A stretch of DNA of 46,785 nucleotides from an uncultured Lachnospiraceae bacterium (GTDB taxonomy: Bacteria > Bacillota_A > Clostridia > Lachnospirales > Lachnospiraceae), in the NCBI GenBank assembly GCA_900555005.1, contig USJM01000002.1, positions 1 to 46,785 on the forward strand, written 5' to 3'. The notes beneath the pieces are model-generated. The model had not been told where the DNA came from. It saw only the letters and a list, made by a program, of their open reading frames with translations, and did no database searches. This document shows, in pieces, positions 11,465 to 19,797 of this stretch. Position 1 is the first letter of the stretch. Each line of letters begins with the position of its first letter. The position numbers were made by a program, and so were the translations under genes.

Positions 11465-12379
11465 TTAAGATTTCAAAGGGAAACCATCCCTTCTCTCTTT
11501 CTTGTCCTTGACTCTCTCTAGTGATGCATCCAGTATCATTTCCTTCCTGCTTATGACCATTGTTTTGTAAAATTCTTTCTGGATATCATCAAGCAGAGGA
11601 ATAGCATCAATCATCCTGAATATATCGTTTAGATGTATTCTGGGAACGATCCGTTTAAGAGCCTCGTTGCAGTCCATACAGCGTCCGGATGATATAAACT
11701 CATAATAATTCAACCGATGTCCGTTTTCCTCGATTGCGGATGTCGGCTTTTCGTAGATTCTCGCCAGCATTTCATTCTTATCTGACAGAATAGTCCTTAT
11801 AAGCTCCTCATCTGCCTGCGGGAACAGGCTGCTTCCACAATCATATATAGGAGCGAGCTTTATTTCATCTGTTCCCTGGTTGTACAAAAATCCCCAGTTG
11901 CCATTATGGCGATCCCAGTTGCCAATAAGTGCATCTACAATAAACATGTCCCAGAACCATCTTGTCAGCTCACTGCTGTCAACCATGGACTGGCTGTTTA
12001 TCGTGTCTATGATTTCGTCAAGATCCGTCCCATAACCGTTTCTTTCTGTATCAACTATGGTATTCTTTAACGATGCAAAATCCTGAAGTACCCATTCCCC
12101 GCCAGTAAAATCCTTGCAGGCTACTACAACCTTTTCCTTTCTCCCTGTTTTATATACCCCTAACAGGGTTGATTGCGCTGGAATCCCGATAAGCTGGAAA
12201 ATATGGCAGCCAATATATTCTGATACGCAACTGTTTGAATAGCTCATCTCTCTATTAAACTTTGCCAGTGAAGGGAATTTCAACATATATCTATCACCCT
12301 GGTAACGGATCGATATTTTCCCTCCGTTCGCTCCGCCATAAGCCTTGTTTGTGACAGGCGCATCCGTAAAGTCGATCAT
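11465..12379 (-). CDS. HipA-like serine/threonine kinase (CtkA-type), intact
   Basis: This 304-residue protein matches the HipA-like kinase fold. An N-terminal lobe includes Lys34 (YMLKFP). A catalytic loop N-W-D-R-H-N-G-N covers residues 154-161, with Asp156 and Asn159, and the metal-binding D-C-G is at 180-182. It is shorter than E. coli HipA and lacks the usual N-terminal subdomain, as in CtkA and other short kinases. HipA toxins phosphorylate targets such as tRNA synthetases; this target is unknown. The gene begins 2 bp after the small upstream gene, implying translational coupling. It is probably the functional kinase of the locus because its paralogue upstream is broken. Confidence 0.85.
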   Translation of the reverse strand: MIDFTDAPVTNKAYGGANGGKISIRYQGDRYMLKFPSLAKFNREMSYSNSCVSEYIGCHIFQLIGIPAQSTLLGVYKTGRKEKVVVACKDFTGGEWVLQDFASLKNTIVDTERNGYGTDLDEIIDTINSQSMVDSSELTRWFWDMFIVDALIGNWDRHNGNWGFLYNQGTDEIKLAPIYDCGSSLFPQADEELIRTILSDKNEMLARIYEKPTSAIEENGHRLNYYEFISSGRCMDCNEALKRIVPRIHLNDIFRMIDAIPLLDDIQKEFYKTMVISRKEMILDASLERVKDKKERRDGFPLKS

Positions 12380-12381
12380 GT

Positions 12382-12651
12382 TTACACCTCAAGTCTTAGA
12401 TATTTTCCCCTAAGATAGTTTGCTGCACGATGGGATATCTGCCCTGAGACTTCTGCAACATTGATTCTGGAGTAAAGTTCGCACCAGTCATTATCCCAGT
12501 CGAGTGACATTTTCCCACTGTCTTTTACCTCCCAGGATTTCTGAAGCCTTCCTATGGCTTCCTTCATCGTATCTGGCAGCCCTGCCTCCAGATATGATTG
12601 GTCTTTTGGCAATCCTGTATTTTCATCAATCTCAATATCCATCATCAGCAT
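12382..12651 (-). CDS. Small acidic protein between two HipA-like kinases, unknown
   Basis: This is a protein of about 89 residues with no recognised domain. It is acidic at the N-terminus (MDIEIDE) and predicted helical, ending in a basic segment (NYLRGKYLRLEV). AGGGAG stands just before 12651; ATG codons at 12651 and 12645 are both usable, and an in-frame ATG at 12663 lacks a clear ribosome site. It ends 2 bp before the intact HipA-like kinase. Small proteins in this position in toxin loci are often antitoxins or accessory subunits, as HipS is for HipT. It does not resemble HipB, and the antitoxin idea rests on position only. Confidence 0.6.
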   Translation of the reverse strand: MLMMDIEIDENTGLPKDQSYLEAGLPDTMKEAIGRLQKSWEVKDSGKMSLDWDNDWCELYSRINVAEVSGQISHRAANYLRGKYLRLEV

Positions 12652-12747
12652 TCGCTCCCTCATATGGCACTAATCCCGGGCCATCCTAAATATCCTTTCC
12701 ATCGCCGGAACCAGGATGCCATGATATCTATACTCTGTGATTATTTT

Positions 12748-13571
12748 TCAATACTCTTTCCTGGTATTGGAAATAAATGGAATATCTTTTATCATCCGGT
12801 TGATTTTCCCAAGAGGGATATGCGGGACAACCCTGCAAATGGCATCCTGGATATCCTTGTCATCCGAGTATATCAAATCAACGTATTTTACCCTTCTTCC
12901 ATCCGGGTGCTGGAAGGCTGTCATTGTATTTTCTGCCTCCCTTCGGGTTCCCGAGTGAGCCACTTCGCTGTCATCCAGTATTGGCGAATAAGACGCCCCA
13001 CAGTCATAGACAGGTGCTATATCAACATACCCTTCCGTGTTTTCTGTGACCCCCCCCAGTTTTCATTATAACGGTCTGTTACCCCGATCAGCCCATCCAC
13101 AATGATCCTGTCACAATACTCTGCATATATTTTGCCATGGTCTATCCCTCTCACCTGCCCGATCAAGGCTTTCACACTTTTCAATGAAAACAATGTGTTT
13201 GATTTGAGAACCCCCAGCTCCAGCTTATCTGCTTCATGTAGGACAAGCACGTCATTAGAAAAATCCTCGCAAAGGCAGGCAGTCTTTTCCTCCCCTTTTT
13301 CTGTAATGTATATTCCCAAGTATGTCCTTTGGGCTGGAATCCCGACAAGCTGGTATACATGGCACCCCACGTACTCAGAGACAGGGTTACTGATATATAG
13401 CATGCCCCGACTTCTTCTTGGAGTTGGGAACTTTAGTATATACCTCTTCCCGTCATCCATGATGACGGTACGTTTTTTCCCCGAACTGCCATAAATATTG
13501 AACTGCTCCTCCCGAAGGATATGCTCATTAATATTCATAAACTGCGGCAGCATACCTGTTACCCTTTCCAT
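12748..13571 (-). pseudogene. Second HipA-like kinase, frameshifted in a G8 tract and probably truncated
   Basis: This is a paralogue of the kinase at 11465-12379. Residues 1-172 are in one frame (Lys47 in YILKFP; catalytic loop T-D-R-Y-N-E-N-W, Asp166, with Tyr where the other copy has His). A run of eight Gs (13057-13050) then throws the frame. With nine or six Gs it continues as N-W-G-(G)-V-T-E-N through A-P-V-Y-D-C-G-A to TGA at 12748. Beyond that stop the same frame runs a further 25 codons to TAG at 12670, with similarity to the other kinase (KEY-stop-KII against KEFYKTM). The TGA therefore looks like a nonsense change as well. Either decay or a phase-variable tract could explain the frameshift. 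Confidence 0.8.
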
Positions 13572-13633
13572 TCAAGGCGGCTTTGATGGATCACCTTCCG
13601 TTTCATCATAACTGAATAGATTCACTGAAGCAA

Positions 13634-13830
13634 CTATTCTGAAAACCAGAGGTTATCAATGCTCATCCCGAATACGTCTGCAATTTTCTTGGCGAGTGAC
13701 AGGCGAATGTCCTTTTTGTTCCGTTTCTGAGCCTTGCAATGGTTGATTTGTCAACACCGACCATCCTGGCAAGCCTGAAGCAGGAAATATTCTGCCTCTG
13801 CATTTCCTCATCAAACCGATTAACCTGCAT
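13634..13830 (-). pseudogene. HipB-like XRE helix-turn-helix regulator, frameshifted
   Basis: Behind AGGAGAG, the reading from 13830 gives a short HTH protein (FRLARMVGVDKSTIARLRNG). The frame breaks at a run of five As around 13711. Adding one A continues as KDIRLSLAKKIADVF and ends FSE-stop at 13634, giving 65 residues typical of a single XRE domain. Its position 62 bp upstream of a HipA-like gene makes it the likely HipB-type antitoxin and autorepressor. As written the protein loses its second half. It was too short and too broken to show up as a long open frame. Confidence 0.7.
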
Positions 13831-13854
13831 ATACTCTCCTTATTGATATACTCT
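13829..13854. promoter_or_regulatory. 9-bp direct repeats over the hipB start
   Basis: ATATACTCT occurs at 13829-13837 and 13846-13854, 17 bp apart start to start. The first copy overlaps the hipB start codon. HipB-type proteins repress their own operon by binding repeated sites at the promoter, so this is a plausible operator. It is AT-rich and short, so chance is not excluded. Confidence 0.35.
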
Positions 13855-13882
13855 ATGTCTTTCTAAAATAATCGGTATTTCA

Positions 13883-14119
13883 TCAGTGTTCCCTCCTGTT
13901 TATACGATTTACGCCCCCTGATTCCAGGATCTTTGACGCTTCCAGATCCGCTTCATGAACGGCCAGGATAATCGGATACTTTTCCATGGCCGCACCTAAA
14001 GCATTCCAGTTCTCTTTCGGCTCGGAATATCCCATATGCCACCGGATCCCCATGGTCTCGTTGTCTGTCAGCCGGAGGTATTTCTGTACGACAATTACCG
14101 ACTTTTCGCCATGCCCACA
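13883..14119 (-). pseudogene. C-terminal remnant of an HD-domain phosphohydrolase
   Basis: In one minus-strand frame, without a start codon, the sequence reads C-G-H-G-E-K-S, then KYLRLTDNETMGIRWHMG, then YPIILAVHEADLEAS, ending in TGA at 13883. The HGEKS, IRWHMG and EADLEAS segments match the C-terminal half of small HD-domain hydrolases common in Firmicutes. The N-terminal half, including the H..HD residues, is absent, and a stop codon and a hairpin lie immediately upstream. It is a truncated leftover, marking a deletion or insertion junction near 14120. Confidence 0.6.
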
Positions 14120-14123
14120 TTAG

Positions 14124-14160
14124 AAAGAGACATCTGTTATGATACAGATGTCTCTTTTTT
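14124..14160. terminator. Strong hairpin terminator, possibly bidirectional
   Basis: The sequence AAAGAGACATCTG - TTATGATA - CAGATGTCTCTTT forms a perfect 13-bp stem. A run of Ts follows on the plus strand and a weaker TCTCTTTC on the minus strand. On the minus strand it would end the ABC operon after 14313. It also sits at the HD-remnant junction. Confidence 0.6.
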
Positions 14161-14312
14161 GTGAAGATGTTCTTCTTCAAGGATCTTAGGCATTTCCCAT
14201 ATGGGAAGTCTCTCAGTTATATATTGCTTGTTTTTCCCTTCAATGCCCGCCCCTTGAGTTATTTGGTAAAGTCTCAGCAACTTTGACTATCCGGTGTATG
14301 ATGATCTTGCTT

Positions 14313-14933
14313 TCAAACCAGCTTGATCATTTTCTTTGTCGGATACAACGTTACTATCAGATTTGCCTCCATATCATTCATATTTTTCCAGTTCTCTTTC
14401 CTGAATGTCTCTTTGTTCAAACCATAAGGAAGGTGAATCTGCATCTCACTGTTCTCTCTCAGAGCAATTGCTGTTGAACCCTGCAGCTTTGGATTCGCCA
14501 GTTCCAAAAGCAGAGTATTTAGGCTAGCGTACCAGGCTTTTCCGCTAATATAAATATCCTGTAAGTTGATACCGACTCCATCCATTGCATTTTCATTATA
14601 CAACGTGAGAGTTACGTCATACACCCTATCAGGTGCGAAGGTATACTCGTCCTCTCCACCGTACTTCGTCAGATAATCCTGATATTCCAAAATTTCAGCT
14701 TTGTCAACCCGAAAAGCGTATCCCTTCATGGTGAAATCCATCAGTATATCCTCATCCGGATAGACCTTTTCTCCCATAGGGTACACCAAAGTCTCAGCAT
14801 CTTTCCAGCGTTGGTTGACGCTTCTGTAGGACTGCACATACATGCCTGCGAAGGAAGCAAGAAAAAACAGCAGCAAAATTACAACCGTATGTCTTCCTCT
14901 TTTTCCTTTATTAACGGTATCTATATTTGTCAT
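14313..14933 (-). CDS. Membrane-anchored extracytoplasmic protein of an ABC exporter operon
   Basis: This 206-residue protein has a basic N-terminus (KGKRGRH), one transmembrane helix (about 17-34) and an outside domain of about 170 residues with no catalytic motif that I can see. It resembles proteins annotated as DUF5028 that occur beside peptide-export ABC transporters; I recall this rather than having searched. It is the last gene of the operon, 47 bp after the ATPase, and precedes a terminator hairpin. It may act as an accessory or immunity factor for the secreted protein at 18208-18663. That role is inferred from position. Confidence 0.7.
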   Translation of the reverse strand: MTNIDTVNKGKRGRHTVVILLLFFLASFAGMYVQSYRSVNQRWKDAETLVYPMGEKVYPDEDILMDFTMKGYAFRVDKAEILEYQDYLTKYGGEDEYTFAPDRVYDVTLTLYNENAMDGVGINLQDIYISGKAWYASLNTLLLELANPKLQGSTAIALRENSEMQIHLPYGLNKETFRKENWKNMNDMEANLIVTLYPTKKMIKLV

Positions 14934-14980
14934 TGTCTGTTTTCACTCCTTCCGTCTCCCTCTCTTCTGGATCCCTGCTA

Positions 14981-15640
14981 TTAATTCTCAATATTGTGAC
15001 CGACTGCTTCCTTGAGGCTGACAATTCGTCCATCCACAACCTCAACAATTACATCCGACCATCTTCTCAGGCGCTCATCATCATGACAAGTGACCAGTAT
15101 CATAGCTCCTCTATCCTTTTCCTGTTGTATGATTTGTTCAAAAAGATCGATGCCCCCCTCATCCAATGCATTGATGGGTTCGTCCAGAAGCAATAGATCC
15201 GGTTGCCCCATAATAGCTGCTGCGATTCCAAGACGCTGTTTCATACCAAGAGAATATTTCCGATACTTTCGCCTGTCCTCAGGATCCAATCCCACCCGGA
15301 GCAATGCAGTCTCTACATCCTCTGGCTTGGCCTCTTCGTTCAAGGAATTCAAAAGCTCCAGGTTACTGCGTCCTGTGTAAGCGTTCAAAAAAGCCGGGTT
15401 CTCAATCAGCACTCCCATCTTTTCAGGAAAGGACAGATCCTTTCCCAACTGTTTGCCATCAATAGACACGCTCCCACTGTCAGGAAAAATCAAACCGGCC
15501 GCCATACGCATCAGCATCGTCTTGCCGCTTCCGTTGATTCCCCTTAATCCATAGATTTTGCCCCTCTCGAATGTCACACATATGTCATTTAAAACCTTCC
15601 TATCCTTCAGGGTCTTATTCACATGATTAATACAAAGCAT
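14981..15640 (-). CDS. ABC transporter ATP-binding protein
   Basis: This 219-residue ABC ATPase has Walker A GINGSGKT (34-41), signature YSLGMKQRLGIA (about 128-139), Walker B LLLLDEP (about 149-155) and the switch His in VTCHDD. It powers transport by the two permease proteins encoded just upstream. The size and the CcmA/NatA-like sequence fit exporters of bacteriocins or antimicrobial peptides, or self-protection against them. It lies 95 bp after the permease gene at 15736. All motifs are intact, and so is the reading frame. Confidence 0.92.
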   Translation of the reverse strand: MLCINHVNKTLKDRKVLNDICVTFERGKIYGLRGINGSGKTMLMRMAAGLIFPDSGSVSIDGKQLGKDLSFPEKMGVLIENPAFLNAYTGRSNLELLNSLNEEAKPEDVETALLRVGLDPEDRRKYRKYSLGMKQRLGIAAAIMGQPDLLLLDEPINALDEGGIDLFEQIIQQEKDRGAMILVTCHDDERLRRWSDVIVEVVDGRIVSLKEAVGHNIEN

Positions 15641-15735
15641 ACCGCCTGTCCTTTCTGAAGATCGACGCAGATATTGTATTATTTTCGCATCTGCCCGTAC
15701 CTGCTTCTATCCATCCTGTAGATATTCAGACTATT

Positions 15736-16569
15736 TTACATGATGTCGAATCTCCTCATCCTTTGCCAGCCGGCTAACGTCAGTATCGCCATGTAAACCA
15801 GGCTGAGCAAAACCCCTGTGGTTTGCACTGCCTTCCCCCCATCAACCCAGATACTTCTGATCACCATTGTATACACTCCCGGCAACAATGGATTCTGCAC
15901 GTAGGTAGAAACCAGAAGAACTGCTACCACAATAGCGAAGGCACCAAGACGATTCATATACAAGCTCAGAAAAAGTTGGAATAAATTGAATACAGCAGCG
16001 GTCAATGGTGGCAGAAAGAAAAGCTGTATAACGAGCTCGAAGGTTGATGGGTCTGTCATAAAAACATAATCCTGTAAATTGAGAAGAACCTCGTTTGAAA
16101 AGCAAAGTGTACACGAAAGCCCTACCAGCAAAGACAAAAGAAACAAAGTCAGATAAAAGAGACAAAAACTGAAGCATGTGGAAATCACAACATAGACTTC
16201 CTTGGCAAACCACCACCATCTTCGATTTCTTATCCGAATAAACACTTGTATGCCATACCTTCCGCGTAAATTCTCCATCGGATAATTCAGCGTAAGAAGT
16301 GCTGAAACAAGAAATGGCAGAAAATAGACGATTGGCAGAAGGAATATTCGCTCATCCAAACTATGTGGCCTGCGTCCAGAAAAGCAGTAAAGAAGGCAAT
16401 CAGCCAAAGTCAGGTTTCCTGAGAACACATTTTCTCCATAGCAGGCATGATAATGTGCAGAAAAATCAAGAAATACAAGCAGTCCTATGGCAACAACAGC
16501 CAGATAGACAGTTTTTTTTGCCCATATACCATTCTTCAGATCAAAAATAATCAGCTTATACAGCTTCAT
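15736..16569 (-). CDS. ABC transporter permease, second subunit
   Basis: This 277-residue polytopic membrane protein has about six hydrophobic segments, from a first helix near residues 20-37 to a last one near 247-265. It overlaps the end of the upstream permease gene by 14 bp, which indicates translational coupling. It has no ATPase motif. With its neighbour it would form the heterodimeric membrane channel for the ATPase encoded downstream. Sequence similarity to the other permease is low, as is usual in ABC-2-type pairs. The substrate is probably the secreted protein at the head of the operon. Confidence 0.8.
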   Translation of the reverse strand: MKLYKLIIFDLKNGIWAKKTVYLAVVAIGLLVFLDFSAHYHACYGENVFSGNLTLADCLLYCFSGRRPHSLDERIFLLPIVYFLPFLVSALLTLNYPMENLRGRYGIQVFIRIRNRRWWWFAKEVYVVISTCFSFCLFYLTLFLLSLLVGLSCTLCFSNEVLLNLQDYVFMTDPSTFELVIQLFFLPPLTAAVFNLFQLFLSLYMNRLGAFAIVVAVLLVSTYVQNPLLPGVYTMVIRSIWVDGGKAVQTTGVLLSLVYMAILTLAGWQRMRRFDIM

Positions 16570-17413
16570 ATTTCCTGCCCTTCCTCATAATCGTTGACAC
16601 CATAAATAAAAGCAGAACGCCGGCCTCCGAAGCAGCAATCAAACCGTTATGATTGTTTGCCATCGGCATTGCACGAAGAAATTTTGCCGGAGAAAAATCA
16701 TAACCTGTCCCCAGAAAAGTCAAAAAATTCGAATCGATGTATTCCATAACTGTATATAAAATGAATGGAACCAGCACAGCGGTGGTTCTGCCAGCCCCAT
16801 AAAAAGCCGCCGTTACCGAAAGCAACGCTAAAACTCCTCCGTAAAAACTATCAAGCAGGATATATAGAAACACATACAGTCCAGGCTCTTCATAGTATAA
16901 GCCTGACCACATACTTTTTTGAAACAAGGCACCATAAGGATAGACCACTTCCGGTGTAAGACAGGGCAGATACATGGATACCAATAGAAAGTTCATAAGA
17001 AGGGAGAGCAGAATCACCACTGCCCCTGCTAAGAATACTGCCACTGCCTTTGCTGTAAAATATTTCTTCCTTCCCACACGTCCAATCAGAATGCCTGTGT
17101 AACCGGTTTTTTTCTCACTTGACAGCGACCAGCCAAATGGCAAGGTAGCGAATAGAGGAAACATAAAGTAGAACAAGGTGCTCCAAAAAGAAGACGTATC
17201 GGCCCCCATCCATCGCACAAAAGCTGAACTTGCCGTTAGCTGTGGATTTCCTGCCCCCTTATGCCGTAAACTGAGTAGACCGATTCCAATTGCTTCTCTT
17301 GCCTGGAGTATGACCAACAGCAAAAGAAGGGCCAGTACTACCGCCATAGTCTTTTGAAAAAAGGCCTTCTTCAATTCCATAATGATACATTTGCGCATAG
17401 TTCTTCCTTTCAT
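16556..17413 (-). CDS. ABC transporter permease, first subunit
   Basis: This 285-residue polytopic membrane protein has hydrophobic helices near residues 18-35, 78-98, 120-150, 170-200, 207-225 and 255-275. This is the layout of ABC-2 type permeases with a large first outside loop. The start codon overlaps the lipoprotein stop by 4 bp (ATGA), and its own end overlaps the next permease gene by 14 bp. This tight packing supports one operon from 18663 to 14313. The reading frame is intact. Confidence 0.82.
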   Translation of the reverse strand: MKGRTMRKCIIMELKKAFFQKTMAVVLALLLLLVILQAREAIGIGLLSLRHKGAGNPQLTASSAFVRWMGADTSSFWSTLFYFMFPLFATLPFGWSLSSEKKTGYTGILIGRVGRKKYFTAKAVAVFLAGAVVILLSLLMNFLLVSMYLPCLTPEVVYPYGALFQKSMWSGLYYEEPGLYVFLYILLDSFYGGVLALLSVTAAFYGAGRTTAVLVPFILYTVMEYIDSNFLTFLGTGYDFSPAKFLRAMPMANNHNGLIAASEAGVLLLFMVSTIMRKGRKYEAV

Positions 17414-18126
17414 TCAGCTAAACCGATATCCAGCATCACTCTGTCAGCATACATACCACATATCTGTCCTGCCTCTATTCCTGCCGCCGGAACGAAATAC
17501 CCCAGTGTAAGCTCTGTCTGTTCTCCCTGTGCCAGTCTGTAATACCCAGGATCTCCTTCCACCGGCGAATTAGAAGCCCCGCTGAAATATACAGCCCCAT
17601 AGATATCTTCATTTTTTATATTTTCAAGATAGAAGTTATTGATGTTAAAGACCTCTTTCTTTACCCATCCCACCGCATCAATGTTCTCAATCTCAATGTC
17701 TAACAACACCAGTCTCCATTTCGAACTAATCCGTCCCCTGGAATCCAGATATAAATCGATTGTTTCTGAAAAGTCATCTTTTGTCAGAGCCGCTTCCTCT
17801 AAGCTATCAAAAACAGTTGCTTTCTTGACCGTATAAGCCAACTGTCCCTCTGCGGCAATAAATGAATCATTAAATTTTTCCCCCAGTGAGACATTATCCT
17901 GTGCCATGCTGCGGGTTTCATACTCTGCCTCTTCCGTTTCCGCGTTTTCCTGTTCCATTGCCGACTGTGTCTCTTTCTTTCCAGAATCTGCTTGTATCTT
18001 TTCTGCAAGTATCGGTTTGTATGCTTCTGCCATATCTGCCTTCTGTCCCGATGAACATCCTGCGAGCAGGTATATAACAACTGCCATTAAGGACATAAGT
18101 CGAAGTTTCAAGTTTATCCCCTCCAT
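17410..18126 (-). CDS. Lipoprotein of the ABC exporter operon
   Basis: This 238-residue protein has a lipoprotein signal peptide with lipobox LLAGC (Cys24), so it is anchored to the outer face of the membrane. A Glu/Lys-rich stretch (about 30-75) is followed by a folded domain (about 80-235). The domain resembles proteins labelled DUF5027 lipoproteins beside the same kind of transporter; this is from memory. The stop overlaps the permease start by 4 bp. It may bind the secreted protein or protect the producer; no motif decides between these. Confidence 0.75.
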   Translation of the reverse strand: MEGINLKLRLMSLMAVVIYLLAGCSSGQKADMAEAYKPILAEKIQADSGKKETQSAMEQENAETEEAEYETRSMAQDNVSLGEKFNDSFIAAEGQLAYTVKKATVFDSLEEAALTKDDFSETIDLYLDSRGRISSKWRLVLLDIEIENIDAVGWVKKEVFNINNFYLENIKNEDIYGAVYFSGASNSPVEGDPGYYRLAQGEQTELTLGYFVPAAGIEAGQICGMYADRVMLDIGLAE

Positions 18127-18207
18127 CCCCCTTAAGTCGATGTTCCTATAGGTAAGATCATGATTATAAGGAAAGGCAGTCTAACACAGACTGCCTTTCC
18201 CTTGACA

Positions 18208-18663
18208 TCAATTCACAATGACATAATTTCTCGAACTATCAGGACTCCAGCACCCACTTGCTGTCCCACCTGATCCTGCAGATCGTATCGTAATATACGA
18301 AAGAGTAGGTTTATATCCTGCATTCTCAAAAATATTATTTGTTATACTGCATTGAACTCCTCGCTGTACGGTAGCTACACTACCGATTGTCTCATTATAG
18401 TATGTTCTCGCAGTCTGTCTCTTCCCCCAAGTTTTAACCTGTACGTAGACGTAAGGGGCTTGTGTCATATATACATAGACCTTTGTATCTGTAGACTTTA
18501 TACGGGGTGTAATACCACCTCCCTTTGTGAAAGTTCCACCGGATGTATTTATGGTAAATGTAAAATACTGATCGCTGGTATCCGCATATGTAACCAAGCC
18601 AATAATCATTATCAACATGATTGATATAAACAGCGAAAGTAAACTCTTAGTACTTTTTTTCAT
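18208..18663 (-). CDS. Secreted 151-residue protein at the head of the ABC operon
   Basis: The start at 18663 is preceded by GAGGAGGGAGGAA. A Sec-type signal peptide (1-27, ending TYA) leads to a mature domain of about 124 residues rich in Thr, Tyr, Ser and Gly. Alternating segments (KVYVYMTQAPYVYVQVKTW) suggest an all-beta fold. Two cysteines (VQCS and GCWS) could form a disulfide. It resembles DUF2712-type secreted proteins near bacteriocin-like transporters, a tentative match. It could be an antibacterial protein or a signal. It is separated from the lipoprotein by 81 bp. No double-glycine leader is present. Confidence 0.72.
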   Translation of the reverse strand: MKKSTKSLLSLFISIMLIMIIGLVTYADTSDQYFTFTINTSGGTFTKGGGITPRIKSTDTKVYVYMTQAPYVYVQVKTWGKRQTARTYYNETIGSVATVQRGVQCSITNNIFENAGYKPTLSYITIRSAGSGGTASGCWSPDSSRNYVIVN

Positions 18664-19214
18664 CTGTACTTTTCCTCCCTCCTCAAGTTAGGCATTTGGA
18701 GATATCGCTTTCTCTCTTTTTCTGTGGTGACTATTTATTAGAACAAGGGCCTCACTCCTTCCTATCCAAAATATACCCAGAAACAATCATACTAAATATA
18801 GGCTCAATATAACGCTGCCATTAAGTTTCATTTCCACCGAATTACTTTATCTATGAATGTCAACACCTATAAGCAATAACGTTTACACCTCAATACTACC
18901 GCGACAGACATGCCCCTTCAACATGAATAGTACACAAAAAAAACACCATTTTTTTGTTAAGTAAAGCTTTCCCAACTGATGAGACTATATTATGTTCTAT
19001 ATGCAACCTGCTTGTTCGGTTGATCCCTATTTTTTGTTTCTGACTGGCCAGTTTCAGCCAGATATTGTGCCGGATACCACTCTTTTCGACACTAAATACC
19101 TTGAACCCTGTAGGCATTTCAAAAAAGGCTAAACAGTTTGTTGTTCTTATTGTTTTGCATTATCATAAGAAAAAGGACGCCGTTGTAAAATGAAGTTGGA
19201 CATCTGAATAAAAT
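18664..19214. other. AT-rich stretch with no convincing gene
   Basis: This is a low-GC interval between the secreted-protein gene and the IS30 remnant. A minus-strand open frame at 18896-19117 has no ribosome site and no recognisable motif, so I do not call it a gene. The promoter of the ABC operon should lie in the left part (18700-18840), where several TATA-like boxes occur. I could not pick a well-spaced pair. Confidence 0.5.
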
Positions 19215-19285
19215 AAAGATCCATGGCAGGATCTTTGGTAGAATGTAAGTCATCACAACAAACTTTCTACATGAGAATCGCCACC

Positions 19286-19786
19286 ATGGACCACTCTCAT
19301 TCTACCATAGCTTCCCATATAAAGGGCAAACATCTTTCGTATGAGGAACGAGTTCTTATTCAGATTCGTCTTAAAGACCACTACTCCATCCGGGCAATTG
19401 CCCGTGAGATCGGCTGCTCACCGAGCACTGTCTCGAACGAAATAGCACGTGGCTCAGTTGCCTTGTATAACGGCCACGTGACCCGTTATAAGGCGTCTGC
19501 CGGTCAGATTGCCTATGAAGACAACCGAAAGCACAGTTGCCGGCATTATGACTTCCTGACCAAATCAGCATTTCTGGAGTATGTGCTGAAACACTTTACA
19601 GAAGATGGCTGGTCATTGGACGCCTGTGCCGGACGCGCTGTTCTCGATAGTGAATTTACCAGAGAGCAGGTCGTCTGCACAAAAACGCTTTACCGCTATG
19701 TTGATCTTGGCCTCTTTGGCATCAGGAACCATAACCTTCCCAAAGAATTTGGAATTCAAAGTGCAGCGTCCGAAGGCCAGCAGTAA
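19286..19786 (+). pseudogene. IS30-family transposase, N-terminal fragment
   Basis: This is one of the few plus-strand genes. The product begins MDHSHSTIASHIKG and has the IS30 helix-turn-helix (YSIRAIAREIGCSPSTVSNEI), followed by the next IS30 region (FTEDGWSLDACAG and TKTLYRYVDLGLFGIRNHNLP). It then stops. The DDE catalytic core that should follow is missing, so it cannot transpose by itself. A perfect 8-bp hairpin (AAAGATCC-atggca-GGATCTTT, 19215-19236) lies upstream, the kind of structure that protects insertion sequences from read-through. The break coincides closely with a 42-bp repeat at 19798. Confidence 0.85.
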
Positions 19787-19797
19787 ATACATGAAAT

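Noticed and set aside
13953..14180. Minus-strand open frame of 75 codons starting in the hairpin
   Set aside because: The HD-domain protein remnant is encoded in a different frame of the same DNA, so this frame is a shadow.
18896..19117. Minus-strand open frame of 73 codons
   Set aside because: No ribosome site, no motif, biased AT-rich composition; it looks like a chance open frame in intergenic DNA.
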